Source: Dasypus novemcinctus
Lineage: Eukaryota; Chordata; Mammalia; Cingulata; Dasypodidae
Assembly (NCBI RefSeq): GCF_030445035.2
Contig: NC_080673.1
Location: forward strand, 184,183,216-184,247,215
DNA: 64,000 bases
Direction: 5' to 3'
A program made the translations under genes and the position numbers. Below are positions 1-11,443 of the stretch, one piece after another. The notes below the pieces were generated by a model, which was not told where the DNA came from, did no database searches, and saw only the letters and a list, made by a program, of their open reading frames with translations. Numbering within the stretch: the first letter of the stretch is position 1; every line of letters begins with the position of its first letter.

Positions 1-20
1 AAAAACGTGTTGACTTTTAT

Positions 21-116
21 TGTTTTGTTTTGTTTTGTTTAGGAGGTACTAAGGATTGAACCCTGGACCTTGTACATGGGAAGCAGACACTCAATCACTG
101 AGCTACACCTGCTCCC
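21..116 (-). mobile_element. Short DAS SINE (tRNA head only)
   Basis: On the minus strand it reads a tRNA-like head with B-box and then an AACAAAACA-type tail (21-40). It is flanked by near-identical TGTTGACTTTTAT (8-20) and TGTTGGTTTTTAT (117-129). It lies inside the LTR-like repeat that continues at 118. Confidence 0.75.
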
Positions 117-117
117 T

Positions 118-716
118 GTTGGTTTTTATAAAGGGGGTTTATTTGGGTCAAAAGATTACAGTTCCACGACCGTGGAAAATCCAAATCAAGATACTATTAA
201 GAGGTGCATTCTTGCTAAAGTCAGCTACTGTTGATTCTGTTGCCCAGACATGTGGCAAAGCAACATGGCCATTGATCTCTGCCAAGGTCTTTGCCTTTTT
301 ACAGCTGTAGGCAAATTGGCATAGGGCTTATCTCTTACCTGGCTGTCTCTCTCTCTCTCTCTTTCTGGGCCTCAGCTTCTTGAGCCTCTCCCGGACTTCC
401 CTCTTTGCAGCTCAGCCATGAGCAAAACTTCTCTCACACAGAAGCATCAACCATGGCGGCTCCCTATTCCTATGTCTATCTATCTCTTTCTGCATCTCTA
501 GGTTTATATCAGACCCAGCAAGGGGGCAGAGATAACCTAAGTCATGCCTCACTGACCTAGTCCAATCAAAAGTCCTAAGATGATGTTATCAAGTAATCTA
601 ATCAAAGGCCCCTCAACTGCATTTAATGCAATCAAAGAGTATCACACCCAGAGGAATACATTAGTTTATAAATATAATCTATTCTGGGGATTCATAAAAT
701 AAATTTAAACTGCCAC
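118..716 (-). mobile_element. LTR-like repeat, family A copy 1
   Basis: Shares its order of blocks with 14605-15257: a start like 'ttataaag..gtttattt.gggt', 'aaagtcag', 'cacacccagagga', 'agtttataaa' and an end 'gggattcataaa...aaactgccaca'. The size of about 600 bases and the ends suggest a solo LTR of the MaLR/ERVL kind in reverse orientation. The family name is not certain. Confidence 0.55.
341..364. repeat. (TC)n microsatellite
   Basis: About ten TC units inside the LTR-like repeat. Confidence 0.8.
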
Positions 717-842
717 AAATGGAAAGAAACCCAAGGAAGTCTGCTTCCCCAGCATTTATACAGCCACTTCCCTGGGCCATCAACTCTCCCTCTGGAAACT
801 GAAATAGCCTCCAACAGACCTCTCTGCCTCCAGCTGTGTTAT

Positions 843-1325
843 CTTCTGTATTCATTTCCCAGGGTTGCTATAGCAAATTACCAAGAGCTGGGTGGCTTAA
901 AATGACAGAAATTTGTTCCTACAAAACTCTGAAGTCCAGAAGTCTAATTGGTGTGTTAGCAGGGTTGATTCCTTCCAGAGGCTCTGACACTGTATCTGTT
1001 CCATGCCTCTCTCCTGACTTCAGGTGGTTGCTGCAAAATCCTCTGCACCCCTTGACTTGTAGCTACATCGCTTTTCACTCTGGTGTCTGCCTCTGTTGTC
1101 ACGTGGCCTTTTCCCCTGTGTGTGTCTCTGCTTCTGCATCTCTGGTCCAAATCTCCTCCTTTTACTTATAAAGACACCAGTCATTGGATTTAGGGCCACC
1201 TAATCCAGTAGAGACCTCATCTTAACTTGACTGTATATGCAAAGATCCTATTTCCAAATAAGGTCACATTTTGAGGTTCCAGATGGACAAGAATTTGGGG
1301 GGGACACTATTCAACCCAGTACATC
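843..1325 (-). mobile_element. MaLR (MLT1/MST-type) solo LTR, reverse orientation
   Basis: Has the known block order of reversed MaLR LTRs: 'gggttgctatagcaaatta', 'gggtggcttaaaatgacag', 'acaccagtcattggattta', 'ttccaaataaggtcaca' and 'ggggggacactattcaac'. Confidence 0.85.
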
Positions 1326-1369
1326 TTCCAATCCATTCTGTAGTGCTACTACAGTTATACTTTTTTATA

Positions 1370-1790
1370 CACTTAAATTTGATCACGAGACTTCCCTGTT
1401 TCCTATTCAAATCTTTCCATGATTCTCCCATTGTATCTAGGAAAAGCCCAGCACTTCTTATGGTCCTGCTGCTCTTGCCAGTTTGTTTTTTTATGACCAC
1501 ACATATATGGTCTAAACTCTAGCCACTGAATTCCTACATGTCTCCTTAATAATCAAGCATTTTGGGGCTTGTATGCCTTTCTTCATTCATGCAATTTTCC
1601 TCTAATTTTAATTGCCTTCACTTCTTTTCTGACAAAATTTACCTACCTTTAAAGACTCAGACTAAAATCACCATGTCAGAAAGTCAAATTCTTTCTTTCC
1701 TTCCTCTCCTATTTCAAACAATTAATCATTCCCTTTTTCGTGTCTCATAGCGCTTTATTCCTATCACTCATGATCTTATTTTCCTAATCG
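1370..1790 (+). mobile_element. L2 fragment
   Basis: Blocks such as 'cacgagacttccctg' and 'tctttccatgattctccc' are L2-like. Old and diverged. Confidence 0.5.
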
Positions 1791-3287
1791 AGTGGAACAT
1801 ATTTTCTGAAAAATATAATTATACCATTGAGGGCCATGGGATGCAATACTTTTAAGTCAAGACACCATAAGCACATTTGATAATATAATTACATTATAGT
1901 ACAATCATGTTCTCCGTGAGCATACTTGGTAATATAATTTCCATATTTCCTCATTTTATTTAATAATAATATAATAAATAGATTGTTAAAGTACAGAATC
2001 AGAACTTGTAAAGTGCAAAATTTGTTCAATATTGTTTGTGTTTGTGTGTGTATAGTATCACAGAGTTTAAGTGTTAAGTCTTCAACATATTGCAAACATA
2101 AGGTTCTTTCTAAAGCATATCTCACCGTGCAATTATGCATATCATCATGACTTCACATCATGATGACATTTGTAGTTCATACTGGTAATAGTGCCTCATT
2201 AGCACTTTTTGAGTAGCTGTAGATAGTATATTAAAGACTACGTGAGTTTTGTCTTCGATTTTGGTTAAATTCAGAGCCTTGGATGTTCCTTAAATTAGTG
2301 ACATATTGTTGGAAATTAAACAGTTTCTCGTTAAGTGGCAGAAAGATAGGAGAAGAGAGAGTTCTGGAGCCTGAGTGATCACACCTTTCCCTTCCAGCTT
2401 TGTACAGTCTATGAGCTATTCCTGAGAGATCTGTTGGTTTCTGTTTCCTTTAATTGCATTGCCTGGCTGAAGAGAGACATTCTTTTGTGTTATCAACAGT
2501 TTTTCATGCTTTATCATTACATAATCTTTGGGAAGACATTTTAAGCAACAACTAGAGATTCAAAATTACATGAAATTTTGTCACCAATACAAATACCTAA
2601 CCAAAGTGAGGAAAGGGTAAATATCCTACCATATGTAACTAAATATGCTGTGCTCAGTTCTTGCTACTTGTGTTATCCCAGACAGTGAGAACTTACTCTT
2701 TTGCTTGGCAATGGGTACAGATACATCAAAACTTGAACAAATATTTGCATTTGCAATCATAAATTAAGATAATTGCTTGTGTGTTTGTGTCCTGTGCAAA
2801 ACTATTAGTTCTGCTACTTTTTTCTCCTTCATGTCTGAATATCCTGAGTCCAGCATGGTGCTTTGTATATATTACATGCTCAATAAATGCTATGAAAAGA
2901 ATGAGTAAACATAAACAAAAACTAGACAGGTATCTAATGATACCCATAGATGTCATAGATGTAATACAGTTAAACTAACATTGGTTTGAAGAGATGGTTC
3001 TTTATTTTTCCTTATCTCATGAATTGGAGAGAGGTGTGTTGTTGCTAAATTGAATGACTGTGTTTATCAGTTCCAAGGGAGAAAATCACGTAAGCGGATA
3101 GAATGTTCTCATTTAAGTTTTCCATGAACCATGACAACCTACATCAGCTTCTGATAGACAGCAGATCACATCCAAGTAAATGAACAAGTAGCAAATACCA
3201 ACAAGACATTTGAGAAACATCCAGTATACTTAGGTCCAGACTCTGTTTTTGCAAGATATGTGCACTCAAGGTTGTCATTCTTTATTG
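1791..3287. other. Intergenic stretch with no assignable feature
   Basis: AT-rich. A short L2/MIR 3'-end-like bit, 'tgctcaataaatgct', is at about 2877-2891. No gene is seen. Confidence 0.5.
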
Positions 3288-3785
3288 CATATATGTTCTC
3301 ATGTGTGGTTTGGAGCTGAATGTATTCCAGAAAAACGTGTTCTTAAATTTAATCTTTTCATGTGGACAAGAACCCACTGTAAGCAGGACCTTTTTGATAA
3401 GATTACTTCAGTTACGGTGTGGCCTAGTGCAATCAAGATGGGTCTTACTCCTATTGCTGCAGTCATTTATAAGTGGAATGAAACTTGGATGGAGAATGAG
3501 AAATCCACCAGAAGCAAGAAGCTGAAATTCAATGAGAAGTGAAGTGAGAAGCCAGGAGAGGTCACCATTTGCATTGCCATGTGACAGATAAGTCAAGGAC
3601 CAAGGATCACCAACAGCCAGCTCCAGAATCCCAGTCTTCAGGGAGAAATCATTGCATTGATGATACCTTTATTTGGACTTTTTCTTAGCCTCAAAACCAC
3701 GAACCATTAAGTTCTCATTGTTTAAGCCATCCCTTTGCATGGCATTTGCTTGAGTAGCCAAGGAAACTGAAACAGAGGTGCTTGG
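3288..3785 (+). mobile_element. LTR-like repeat, sense orientation
   Basis: Begins with 'tggtttggagctga' and ends with 'gccaaggaaactgaaac'. It has 'gatgggtcttactcctatt' and 'catttataagtggaatg' in LTR order and no coding part. MaLR/ERVL-type is inferred. Confidence 0.6.
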
Positions 3786-3869
3786 TATATGGATGATATG
3801 TAAAACTATGAGACTGGGTCAGATCACCAAAGGAGAGAGTGTAGATATGGAAGAAAAAATGACTTTAAC

Positions 3870-4285
3870 TGATGATTGTTGGAGATTGAACCCTACCCCC
3901 CAGAGTAGACATGTTAACAACGCCCTAACCCAGATCCTGTGGAGGTGAACACATTTGTAAATAGGACCTTTGAAGATGTTATTATTTATGGTGCACCCAA
4001 ACAGAATAAGGGTTGGTCTTAATCCTATATAGCTGAAGTCCTTATAAGCAAAGGAAATTGGACATGGAAAGATGAAACAACAGGAAGCAGTCAGAAGCTA
4101 GAAGGTAACAGAACAAGGAAGAGAAAAGAGAAGAGGAAGAGGAAAAGCTAAGCAAGGAACGCTAAGAATTGCTGACCAGCCAGAAATACTAACCTTGGGA
4201 GGATGCAAGCCTTCTAGCTTCTGAAACTGTGAGCCAATAAATCCCTGCTGTTAGGCCAACCCATTTTGTTTTAGCAGACAATGAT
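3870..4285 (+). mobile_element. MaLR (MLT1-type) solo LTR
   Basis: Shows the sense MaLR blocks: 'ttggagattgaaccc', 'gaacacatttgtaaatagga', 'tccttataagcaaagg', 'ctgaaactgtgagccaataa' and an end 'cccattttgttttagcaga'. Confidence 0.75.
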
Positions 4286-4429
4286 CCTTTCGATGCAAAA
4301 AAAAAATCTACAAACTTCAAACAATCACTTCTGATTAAAAAATTACGCTAGCCAATTCTTAGCAGGATAAAAATAAAAAGCAAACTTCATTTAAGGATGA
4401 AAACCCAAATAAATACATTTATTTTCTCA

Positions 4430-6170
4430 ACTTGATATTGCTCAAATTACAAAGCAATACAGGCTTACTGTCACAAGTAAAATAGTACCAAGATGTGTAA
4501 AAAAAGTTAATCATTATTTCATCCTCATCTCAAACCCCTCTGAGGAAACAAATGTTAAAAACCTAACATTTACCCCCTCACTTATTCTGCATGGCTCATT
4601 CAATATTTCAAGGATTTATACACTGCACAGATATGGAGGTTTGTTTGCATGTGCTTTGATTTAATAAAATAAAATCATACACATTATATAACCATGCATT
4701 TTACTAGCTTTTTAAAATTTAACACTATGCCATGGACATTCATGAAAATATGTATTAAAAATTTTTATCAGACTTTTTTTTCTTCTGCCCTTTCCTTTTC
4801 GGTATCTACTCATATCTCATCGCCTAGTTCCAACCTGGAATAACCCATGTAAATAACCCATTAAAGAGCTTTTCATATTTTTCTCCCAAGTTCATGTAAT
4901 TACAACAAACTGAATAAACACATTTACACATTCACATACTCATACATATATAATGATTTATCATGGGGAATCATAATATAACTTAATTCTCTATGTCTTT
5001 CCTTTCTCACTCAATGCCTTATGGAATTCATTCTAATTTACTCTAATTCCTTCTTTTTAGTGGCTGCATAGTATTTTGCTATGCAGATACACACTTCATT
5101 TAAACATTTCCCTATGGATATATGTTCATTTTGAGTTTAAGGGTTTTTTTTTGCTACTATTATTTTTCAATATACAATTTTATGTGTAATGTTCCACACT
5201 TGTTTTTTTATTTCTAGTGGTTAGATTCTAAGGAGCACAATCATTGTGTTGAAAGGTCTGGTTTTTTAAATTTTAATAAATGTTGCTAGATTTTTTCTCA
5301 AAAGGCAATAACAATGCACATCTTCGTAAGTAATACATCAGATTGCAATAAATATCATCACTTTATAATTTTTCCAGTATATAGAATAATATCCTATTAT
5401 TTTAATTTTCAGTTCCCTGATTGATTGTAAGTTTGGGTACATTTTCATAGGTTTATTAATCATATGGATTTGCTATTCTGTGAATTGCTTAATACCTTCT
5501 GTCTCTTTTAAAAAATTGGAATTGTTTATCATTTTCTTATCATTTTGTAGGAATTTGTTGTATATAAGAAATATTAAACTTTTATCTGCTATCTGCATTA
5601 CAAAATTTTTCCAAATGCATTTTTGACACTTCATTTATGGTTTCTTTTGTCATATTAAAGTTTTAGATTTTTATATAATAAAATGTCTACATTTTATAAT
5701 TTCCAGGTTTCTGGTTTTAGTTAAAAAGATGTTCTCTGAGATTTACATGCAGTCTCCTAAATGTTCTTGTAAGATTTATTTTTTTCCATTTAAGTTTTAA
5801 TCCATTTGGAATTTATTTTTGGATTTGTTGCAAAATTGGGATACAAGTCCATTTTGTTCTAGATGAATAGCTAGTTATGCCAGCACTATTTATTAAGTAA
5901 ACCATTCTTTCCCACAAAATTGAATACTACTTTTGTCACATATTAAATTATGATATATACTGAGACCTATTTTTGGATCTACTCTTCTGTTCCACTGATT
6001 TATCTCCTCTTATGCCAATACCATGCTGATTGTATTACAGTGATTTTTATTACAGTGGTTTTCAGTAGAAGGCAAGCCTCTCATTATTTATCTTCTCCAC
6101 ACTTTTCTTTGCTATTCAGGCATTCATATTTTCATACAAGGTTTTAAATAATTTTATCCAACTCCTGCTC
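4430..6170 (-). mobile_element. Old L1, antisense
   Basis: Antisense L1 landmarks run 3' to 5' of the element: 3'UTR-like 4430-4740, then 'ggctgcatagtattttgct', 'tgccagcactatttatta' and 'cttatgccaataccatgct'. Heavily mutated, no open frame. Confidence 0.7.
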
Positions 6171-6294
6171 TCCACCCCCCCCCCCAAAAAAGATATAACT
6201 GTTTGGATTATAATTGGAATTGTGTTATATTTATTTATTTATTTAGGGGGAGAACTGTTATTTTATATTAACTTTTCTTGTTCCAAGCAAGGCA

Positions 6295-6511
6295 TATATG
6301 TAAATGTAAGGATATATTATATCTCATATTAGTATTTAAATTTAATTAAATCCCAATCAAAATCCTAACAGAACTTTTTAGGGGAATTTTATGTTAATTA
6401 TAAAATTCACAGGAAGGAGAAAAGGGCTCAAATAGCTAAGAAAATTTTGAAATTAAAAAAATGAGGCCAAACTTTCCCTACCAGATACTGGAGTATACTT
6501 TAAGACTTTAT
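6295..6511 (+). mobile_element. L1 ORF2 fragment, sense
   Basis: 'aaatcccaatcaaaatccta' and 'atagctaagaaaattttg' match a part of L1 ORF2. A DAS SINE follows directly. Confidence 0.7.
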
Positions 6512-6990
6512 AGGAAGCATATGTGGCTGAAGCAATTGAGTTCCCACCTACCACATGGGAGGTCCCCGGCTCACTTGCTGGTGCCTCCCAAAGAAGACAG
6601 CAAGCTGGTGTGATGGGCAGGTGCGGCAAGCTGATGCAACAAGAGACACAAGAAGAATAACATAATGAGAGATCCAAGAAAGCAGTTAGCAGAGGTTTCC
6701 AGTGCCTCATAAAGAAGATGAGCAAGACAGTGAGTTGACGCAATGGACAGGTGCAGCAAGCTGGCACAACAAGATGATGCCACAAGGGACACAAGAAGAA
6801 AAACACAATGAGATACACAACAAAGGAGGGAACAGGGGTGGCTCAAGCGATTAGTCACCTCTCCCACATTGGAGGTCCTGGATTCGGTTCCCGGTGCTTC
6901 CTAAAGAAACAGGTAAGACAAACAGATACAGCAAATGAAAACAACCAAGGGGTGGGGAGAAATAAATAAATAAAATAAATCTTTTTGAAA
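6512..6990 (+). mobile_element. DAS SINE, dimeric (two tRNA heads)
   Basis: One head starts at 6512 ('aggaagcatatgtggctga') and a second at about 6835 ('caggggtggctcaagcgatt'). The copy ends in 'aaataaataaataaa' and 'tcttttt'. The tail follows the second head only. Confidence 0.8.
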
Positions 6991-7940
6991 AATGAGTCTG
7001 TAGCGCAGAATTTACTAACGTATCATAAGACTTCTGCTTCTGGCCGTGATGAAGTACCAGGGCTCAGATTTAGCCCCTTCCTAAACAACTAAATTACTAG
7101 ACAAAATACATGAAATAATAGTTTTCAGGCTTTGGACAGGCAACACAGAAAAGGAAAAGAAACAAGGTAAACCCTAAATTGCCCCAGCTTACTGCTTGAA
7201 GAGAACTCCTCATCTGCAACAGGAAAGGAGTAGAGTAACCAAACAGAACCTAGTGCTTTCTGGCATGAGCAGACAGACGGCAGAGTCTGAAGAGGCCATG
7301 GCATCTAGAATTTGTGGAGCAGAGTGCCAGTTAATAAATAGCTATGCAGAGAGAGCTCTGAAGACTGCGGTGGGTTCCCCTTGAGTGTTCAACTAGTGCC
7401 AATCAGTATATGCACATGAGAAAACTACTTGAGGTGAGAGAAAGTTTTAGAAGGTGGACAAAAGCATGCGCATGTTAGGGAGAGACATGGAAGATCTAGA
7501 AAAGGCCCAAATCAAGCTTCTAGAAATGAAAAGATAAACTATATGAGTTGACAAATATACTGGATGGCATCAACACTTGATTAAACACTGTGAAAGGAAA
7601 GATGAGTGCACCTGAATCCATAGCAATAGAAACTATCTAAAGTTAAATAAGGAGAGAGCAAAGACTGAAAAAAAAAGAGCATCAGTGAGCTGTGGGATAT
7701 CAAGCAGCTTTACGTATATAGTTGCAGTCCCAGAAGGGGAGAAATAGGGGCAGATTTAAAAAAAGCTTATAGAAAAAATGGCTAAACATTTTCCAAATTT
7801 GATGAAAATTATAAATCCAAAGATTCAAGAAGGTCAATGAATTTGAAATAGAAGAAACATGAATAAAATTATGTTAAGGTACATCATACACAAATTGAAT
7901 AAAATCCGTGATAAAGAGAAAATCTTAAAAACAGCAAGAG

Positions 7941-8050
7941 AGTGGAACAGGTGTAGCTCAGTGGCTGAGTGCCTGCTTCGTGAGTACAAGTCCTAGGGTT
8001 CAATCCCCGATACTTCCTGAAAAAAAAAAAAAACCCCAAAAAACAAAAAA
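7941..8050 (+). mobile_element. Short DAS SINE (tRNA head and A-rich tail)
   Basis: Head 'gtgtagctcagtggctga', B-box 'gggttcaatcccc', then a long A run. Flanking repeats AAAACAGCAAGAGAG and AAAAACGGTGAGAGG fit a target-site duplication. Confidence 0.75.
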
Positions 8051-8159
8051 CGGTGAGAGGGAAAAGACACCTTTTATACAGAAGAACAAAGACTGACAAC
8101 AGCCATCTTAACAGAAAAAATGCAGGCCAAGATGGTGAGGCAATGTTTTTGAAGTTCCA

Positions 8160-8187
8160 AAATAAAATAAATAAATAAATAAATAAA
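8160..8187. repeat. (AAAT)n microsatellite
   Basis: Six or so AAAT units. Confidence 0.8.
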
Positions 8188-8238
8188 ACTGTTTATGTAC
8201 AAGTCTAAATCCAGAAAAGAAAAGAATATGTATATATA

Positions 8239-8491
8239 TATCTTTTTTTTGCTTGTTTGTTTTTGGTCTTTTTTGGGGTTTTTTTGTGCTGGGCGGCTCT
8301 CCCTATCGGGCGTACTCCTTGCGCATGGGGCTCCCCTATGTGGGGACACCCCTGTGTGGCATGGCACTCCTTGCGTGCATCAGCACCGCACATGGGCCAG
8401 CTCCACACGGGTCAAGGAGGCCTGGGGTTTGAACCGCGGACCTCCCATGTGGTAGATGGATGCCCCAACCACTGGGCTAAGTCCACTTCCC
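8239..8491 (-). mobile_element. DAS SINE, truncated, inserted in a TA run
   Basis: On the minus strand the head ('agggaagtggacttagccca') and the first body part are intact; the far end is a T-rich run. TA repeats lie on both sides. Confidence 0.85.
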
Positions 8492-8512
8492 TATATATAT
8501 ATATATATATAT
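8492..8512. repeat. (TA)n microsatellite
   Basis: Ten TA units, matched by a shorter TA run at 8229-8240 on the other side of the SINE. Confidence 0.85.
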
Positions 8513-8744
8513 CTTTCAAAAAGGAAGGCAAAATGAAGGTTTTTCAGAAATAAAAAAGCTAAAAGAATTAATTACCAGCAGATCAGCAAAACAAGAAGTC
8601 CTTCTGGGAGAAGGAAAATGATAACAGGTGGAAATCTAGATCTACACAAAGGAATGAAGAGGACTAAAAAAGGTGAATATTCGAGTAATATAACATATTT
8701 TCCCCACATTTTTAAAAAAAACCTCTTTATAAAGTAGTTTACTC

Positions 8745-9660
8745 AGGAAGCAGAAGTGGTTCAAGTGATAAATGACTGCACCTACCACATAGGAAGACCC
8801 GAGTTCGATTCCTGGGGCCTTCTGGTGAAAAAGAAGAAGCGAAAGCGTGCCTGTGCAGCGAGTCGGTGCCTGTGTGGTGAGTTGAGTGCCTGTGTGGTGA
8901 GCCAAGTGCCCACGTGGTGAGCTGAGTGCCCACACGGTAAGCCAAATTCCCATGCAGGTGCCCATGTGGCGAGCCAAGTGCCCACATGGTGAGGTGAGTG
9001 CCCATATGTCGAGCCAAGTGCCCATGCAGTGAGCCGAGTGCCCGTGAGGTGAGCCGAGTGCCCGTGCAGTAAGCCGAGTGCTTGCACAAGTGCCTGTGTG
9101 GCAAGCCGAATGCTTACGTGAGTGCCCACATGGTGAGCCAGTGCCCATGTGGCAAGCCAGTGCCCACGTGATTGCCTGCACAGTGAGCTGAGTGCCCATA
9201 TGCCTGCCCACGTGGTGAGCCAGTGTCCATGTGGTGAGCTGAGTGCCCACACAAGTGCCTGCATGGTGAGCCAAATGCCTACGTGAGTGCCCACACGGAG
9301 ACCCAGTGCCCACGTGACTGCCCACATGGTGAGCCGAATGCCCACACACATGCCCGCGTGGTGAGCCAGTGTCCATGTGGTGAGCAGAGTGCCCACACAA
9401 GTGAGTCATGCAGCAAGATGATGACGCAACAAAAGAGAGACGAAGGGAGAGTAAAGGTGAAGCACAGCAGAGACCAGGAACCGAGTTGGTGCAATTGACA
9501 GGGAACCTCTCTCCCCCGTGAATCCTAGAGGAGAAAGACAAGAAGAGAAGACAAAAAGAGAACTAGGAACAGAAGATATCGCACAGAGAATGGACACAGA
9601 CAACAAAACCAACAGGGTGGGGAAAGAGAGAGGGGAGGGGAAAAAATAAGGAGTTGACTC
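8745..9660 (+). mobile_element. DAS SINE with an expanded body
   Basis: A normal head (8745-8830), then a tandem array (8847-9409), then the usual body ('gcaagatgatgacgcaacaa') and a G-rich/A-rich end at 9600-9660. It is more than twice the usual 400 bases because of the array. The copy at 36857-37255 shows the same subtype with one or two units. Confidence 0.85.
8847..9409. repeat. Minisatellite of 20-bp and 12-bp units inside a SINE
   Basis: Some 28-30 units of GTGCCCACGTGGTGAGCCRA (20 bases). At least seven units are a 12-base form such as GTGCCCACACAA that lacks the inner eight bases. The units are full of CpG, CpA and TpG, as if old CpGs had decayed. Confidence 0.9.
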
Positions 9661-11225
9661 AAACAAAGTACTGAAAACTGTTATGTTACATCATGGATCG
9701 ACCTCAAAAACATTGTGTTAGGTGAAAGAAACTAGAGAAAAAGGTCACATATTCTATGATGCCTCTTATACAAAATGCCCAGAAATGGCAAATCTATAGA
9801 GACAGAAAGTAGGTTGCACTTGCCTGGTGCTGAGAGGAGGAATGGTGAGTGACTGCAAATGGGTGCAAGAGATCTTTGTGAGGTGATGGAAATATTCTGA
9901 AATTACATTATGGTGATGGTTGCACAATTCTAAAACTCACTGAAGCATACACTAAAAAAGGGCGATTTTTTTTTTAGTATGTTGTACTCAAAGAGTTGCT
10001 ATAAAAAGATAATTGACTGCATACAGCAAAATAATAATATGTTATGGTATATATGTAGAAATAATGCATGACAACAATTGCAAAAAGTTGTCAGAGGGAA
10101 AAATGGAAGAATATTGTAAGATACTTATAGTATATTTGAAGTGGTAGAATAATTGAATTAATCACCAGCAGATCAGCACAACTGCTGGTAGAATTTTTAC
10201 TTGAAGGTACTTACATGTCTGTCAATAGAAGAGAAAGTAAACAAATTATGGTATATCTATGTAATGGTATGAATACTACTTAACAACAAAAAGGAAGAAT
10301 TTATTGCAACCAAGTGGATGAACCTTAAAATAATGATGCTGGGTAAAAGAAGCCAGACAAAAAGGAGTACCTACTGTGCAATTCTTTTTATATACAATTT
10401 GAGAAAATGCAACCTAATCAAGAGTGACAAAAAGGGATCAGTGGTTGCCTGAGTGGGTGGTGGAGACAGCAGAATTACAAAGTGCACAAGGAAACTTTGG
10501 GGAGTGATGGATATGCTCATTATTTCTTGTGTGTGGTCATAATTCTACAAGTTCATACACATGTTAAATCTCATCAAGTCCACTTGCAAAAGAAAGATGT
10601 AATATTTTATATTTTGACCTTACACTCTTCGCAGACAAAAATCCTCATTAATTAAAGAGTTATTATTTTCTTAATCCTATACAATTAGAAGAAAATTAAG
10701 GAGAAAATGTTAAAACAGATATGTGTGAGATCACCCTAGGAAAGAAAGAAAAAAAAACATAAAGAAAATAATTTCAAATTATAAAATATAAAAAGAATTA
10801 TATCCAAATATATTGAGTTCCTTCAAATGAGTGAGAAAAATATGTGAGGAACTCAAAATTTTAAAACAGTGAAATTATGAACAGGAAATTCCCAGAGGGC
10901 TAATAACACATAATACTCAGAGAAATAGAAATTAAAGCAATCTATAGCCATTTTTACATTTCTGATCAACAAATATTATGAATATTGATATTACATGTGG
11001 TTGAGAGTATAGGGAAATATGTATCTCACACATGTTGGAGTGAATATTGGCACAGGCTTTTTAGAGAGCTAAAATGTGTAACAATATGTTAACAATTCTA
11101 ACAAGATGTTCAATATAGTCACCTTTTTAACCTTGAGATTCCATTTCTAGAACTCTAACGTAGGGAAATACTTAAACATGCCTATAGATGTATGTGCAGT
11201 ATTTTGGTATAATCTGAGATAGCAT
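9661..11225 (+). mobile_element. Old L1 3' ends, sense, at least three pieces
   Basis: The landmark order near an L1 3' end ('caaatctatagagacagaaa', 'ggtgatggttgcacaattct') occurs at 9770-9955 and again in a diverged form at 10200-10620 ('cagtggttgcctgagtggg'). A third L1-like piece is at 10850-11220 ('agaaatagaaattaaagcaa'). Confidence 0.65.
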
Positions 11226-11258
11226 TTCCCAGGCCTCTTGATCCTTTATACCTTTTTC

Positions 11259-11443
11259 CAAAAAAAAGATTGATTTATTTATTCCCCTCCCCCTCGTTGT
11301 TTGAGGTCACTGTCTGCTCTCTGTCCATTTGCTGTGTGCTCTTTGTGTCCACTCGTCTCCTCTTTAGGAGGCACCAGAAACTGAACCCAGGACCTCCCAT
11401 GTGGTAGGTGGAACTCAATCCCTTGAGCTACATCTGCTGCCCT
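11259..11443 (-). mobile_element. Short DAS SINE copy
   Basis: Minus-strand head ('agggcagcagatgtagctca'), then an abbreviated body ending in the TTTATTTATT run. Confidence 0.85.

Larger units (their letters stand above)
7000..8744 (+). mobile_element. Old L1 internal region, sense, cut by two SINEs
   Basis: Blocks such as 'agttgcagtcccagaaggg', 'aacattttccaaatttgatg', 'gataaagagaaaatctta' and 'tgggagaaggaaaatgataa' follow the order of old mammalian L1. SINEs at 7941-8050 and 8239-8491 interrupt it. No open frame survives. Confidence 0.6.

Noticed and set aside
4430..6511. A second twin-primed L1 (antisense piece followed by sense piece)
   Set aside because: The two pieces cover overlapping parts of ORF2 by eye, so they fit two separate insertions better than one inversion.
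8847..9409. A regularly spaced array that might suggest a CRISPR
   Set aside because: There are no unique spacers; the units abut directly, and the array lies inside a SINE in a mammalian genome.
8642..9541. A 299-codon open frame on the minus strand
   Set aside because: It is the reverse of the SINE minisatellite. The unit of 20 bases cycles through all frames without stops, so the repetitive Gly/His/Trp-rich reading is an artefact.
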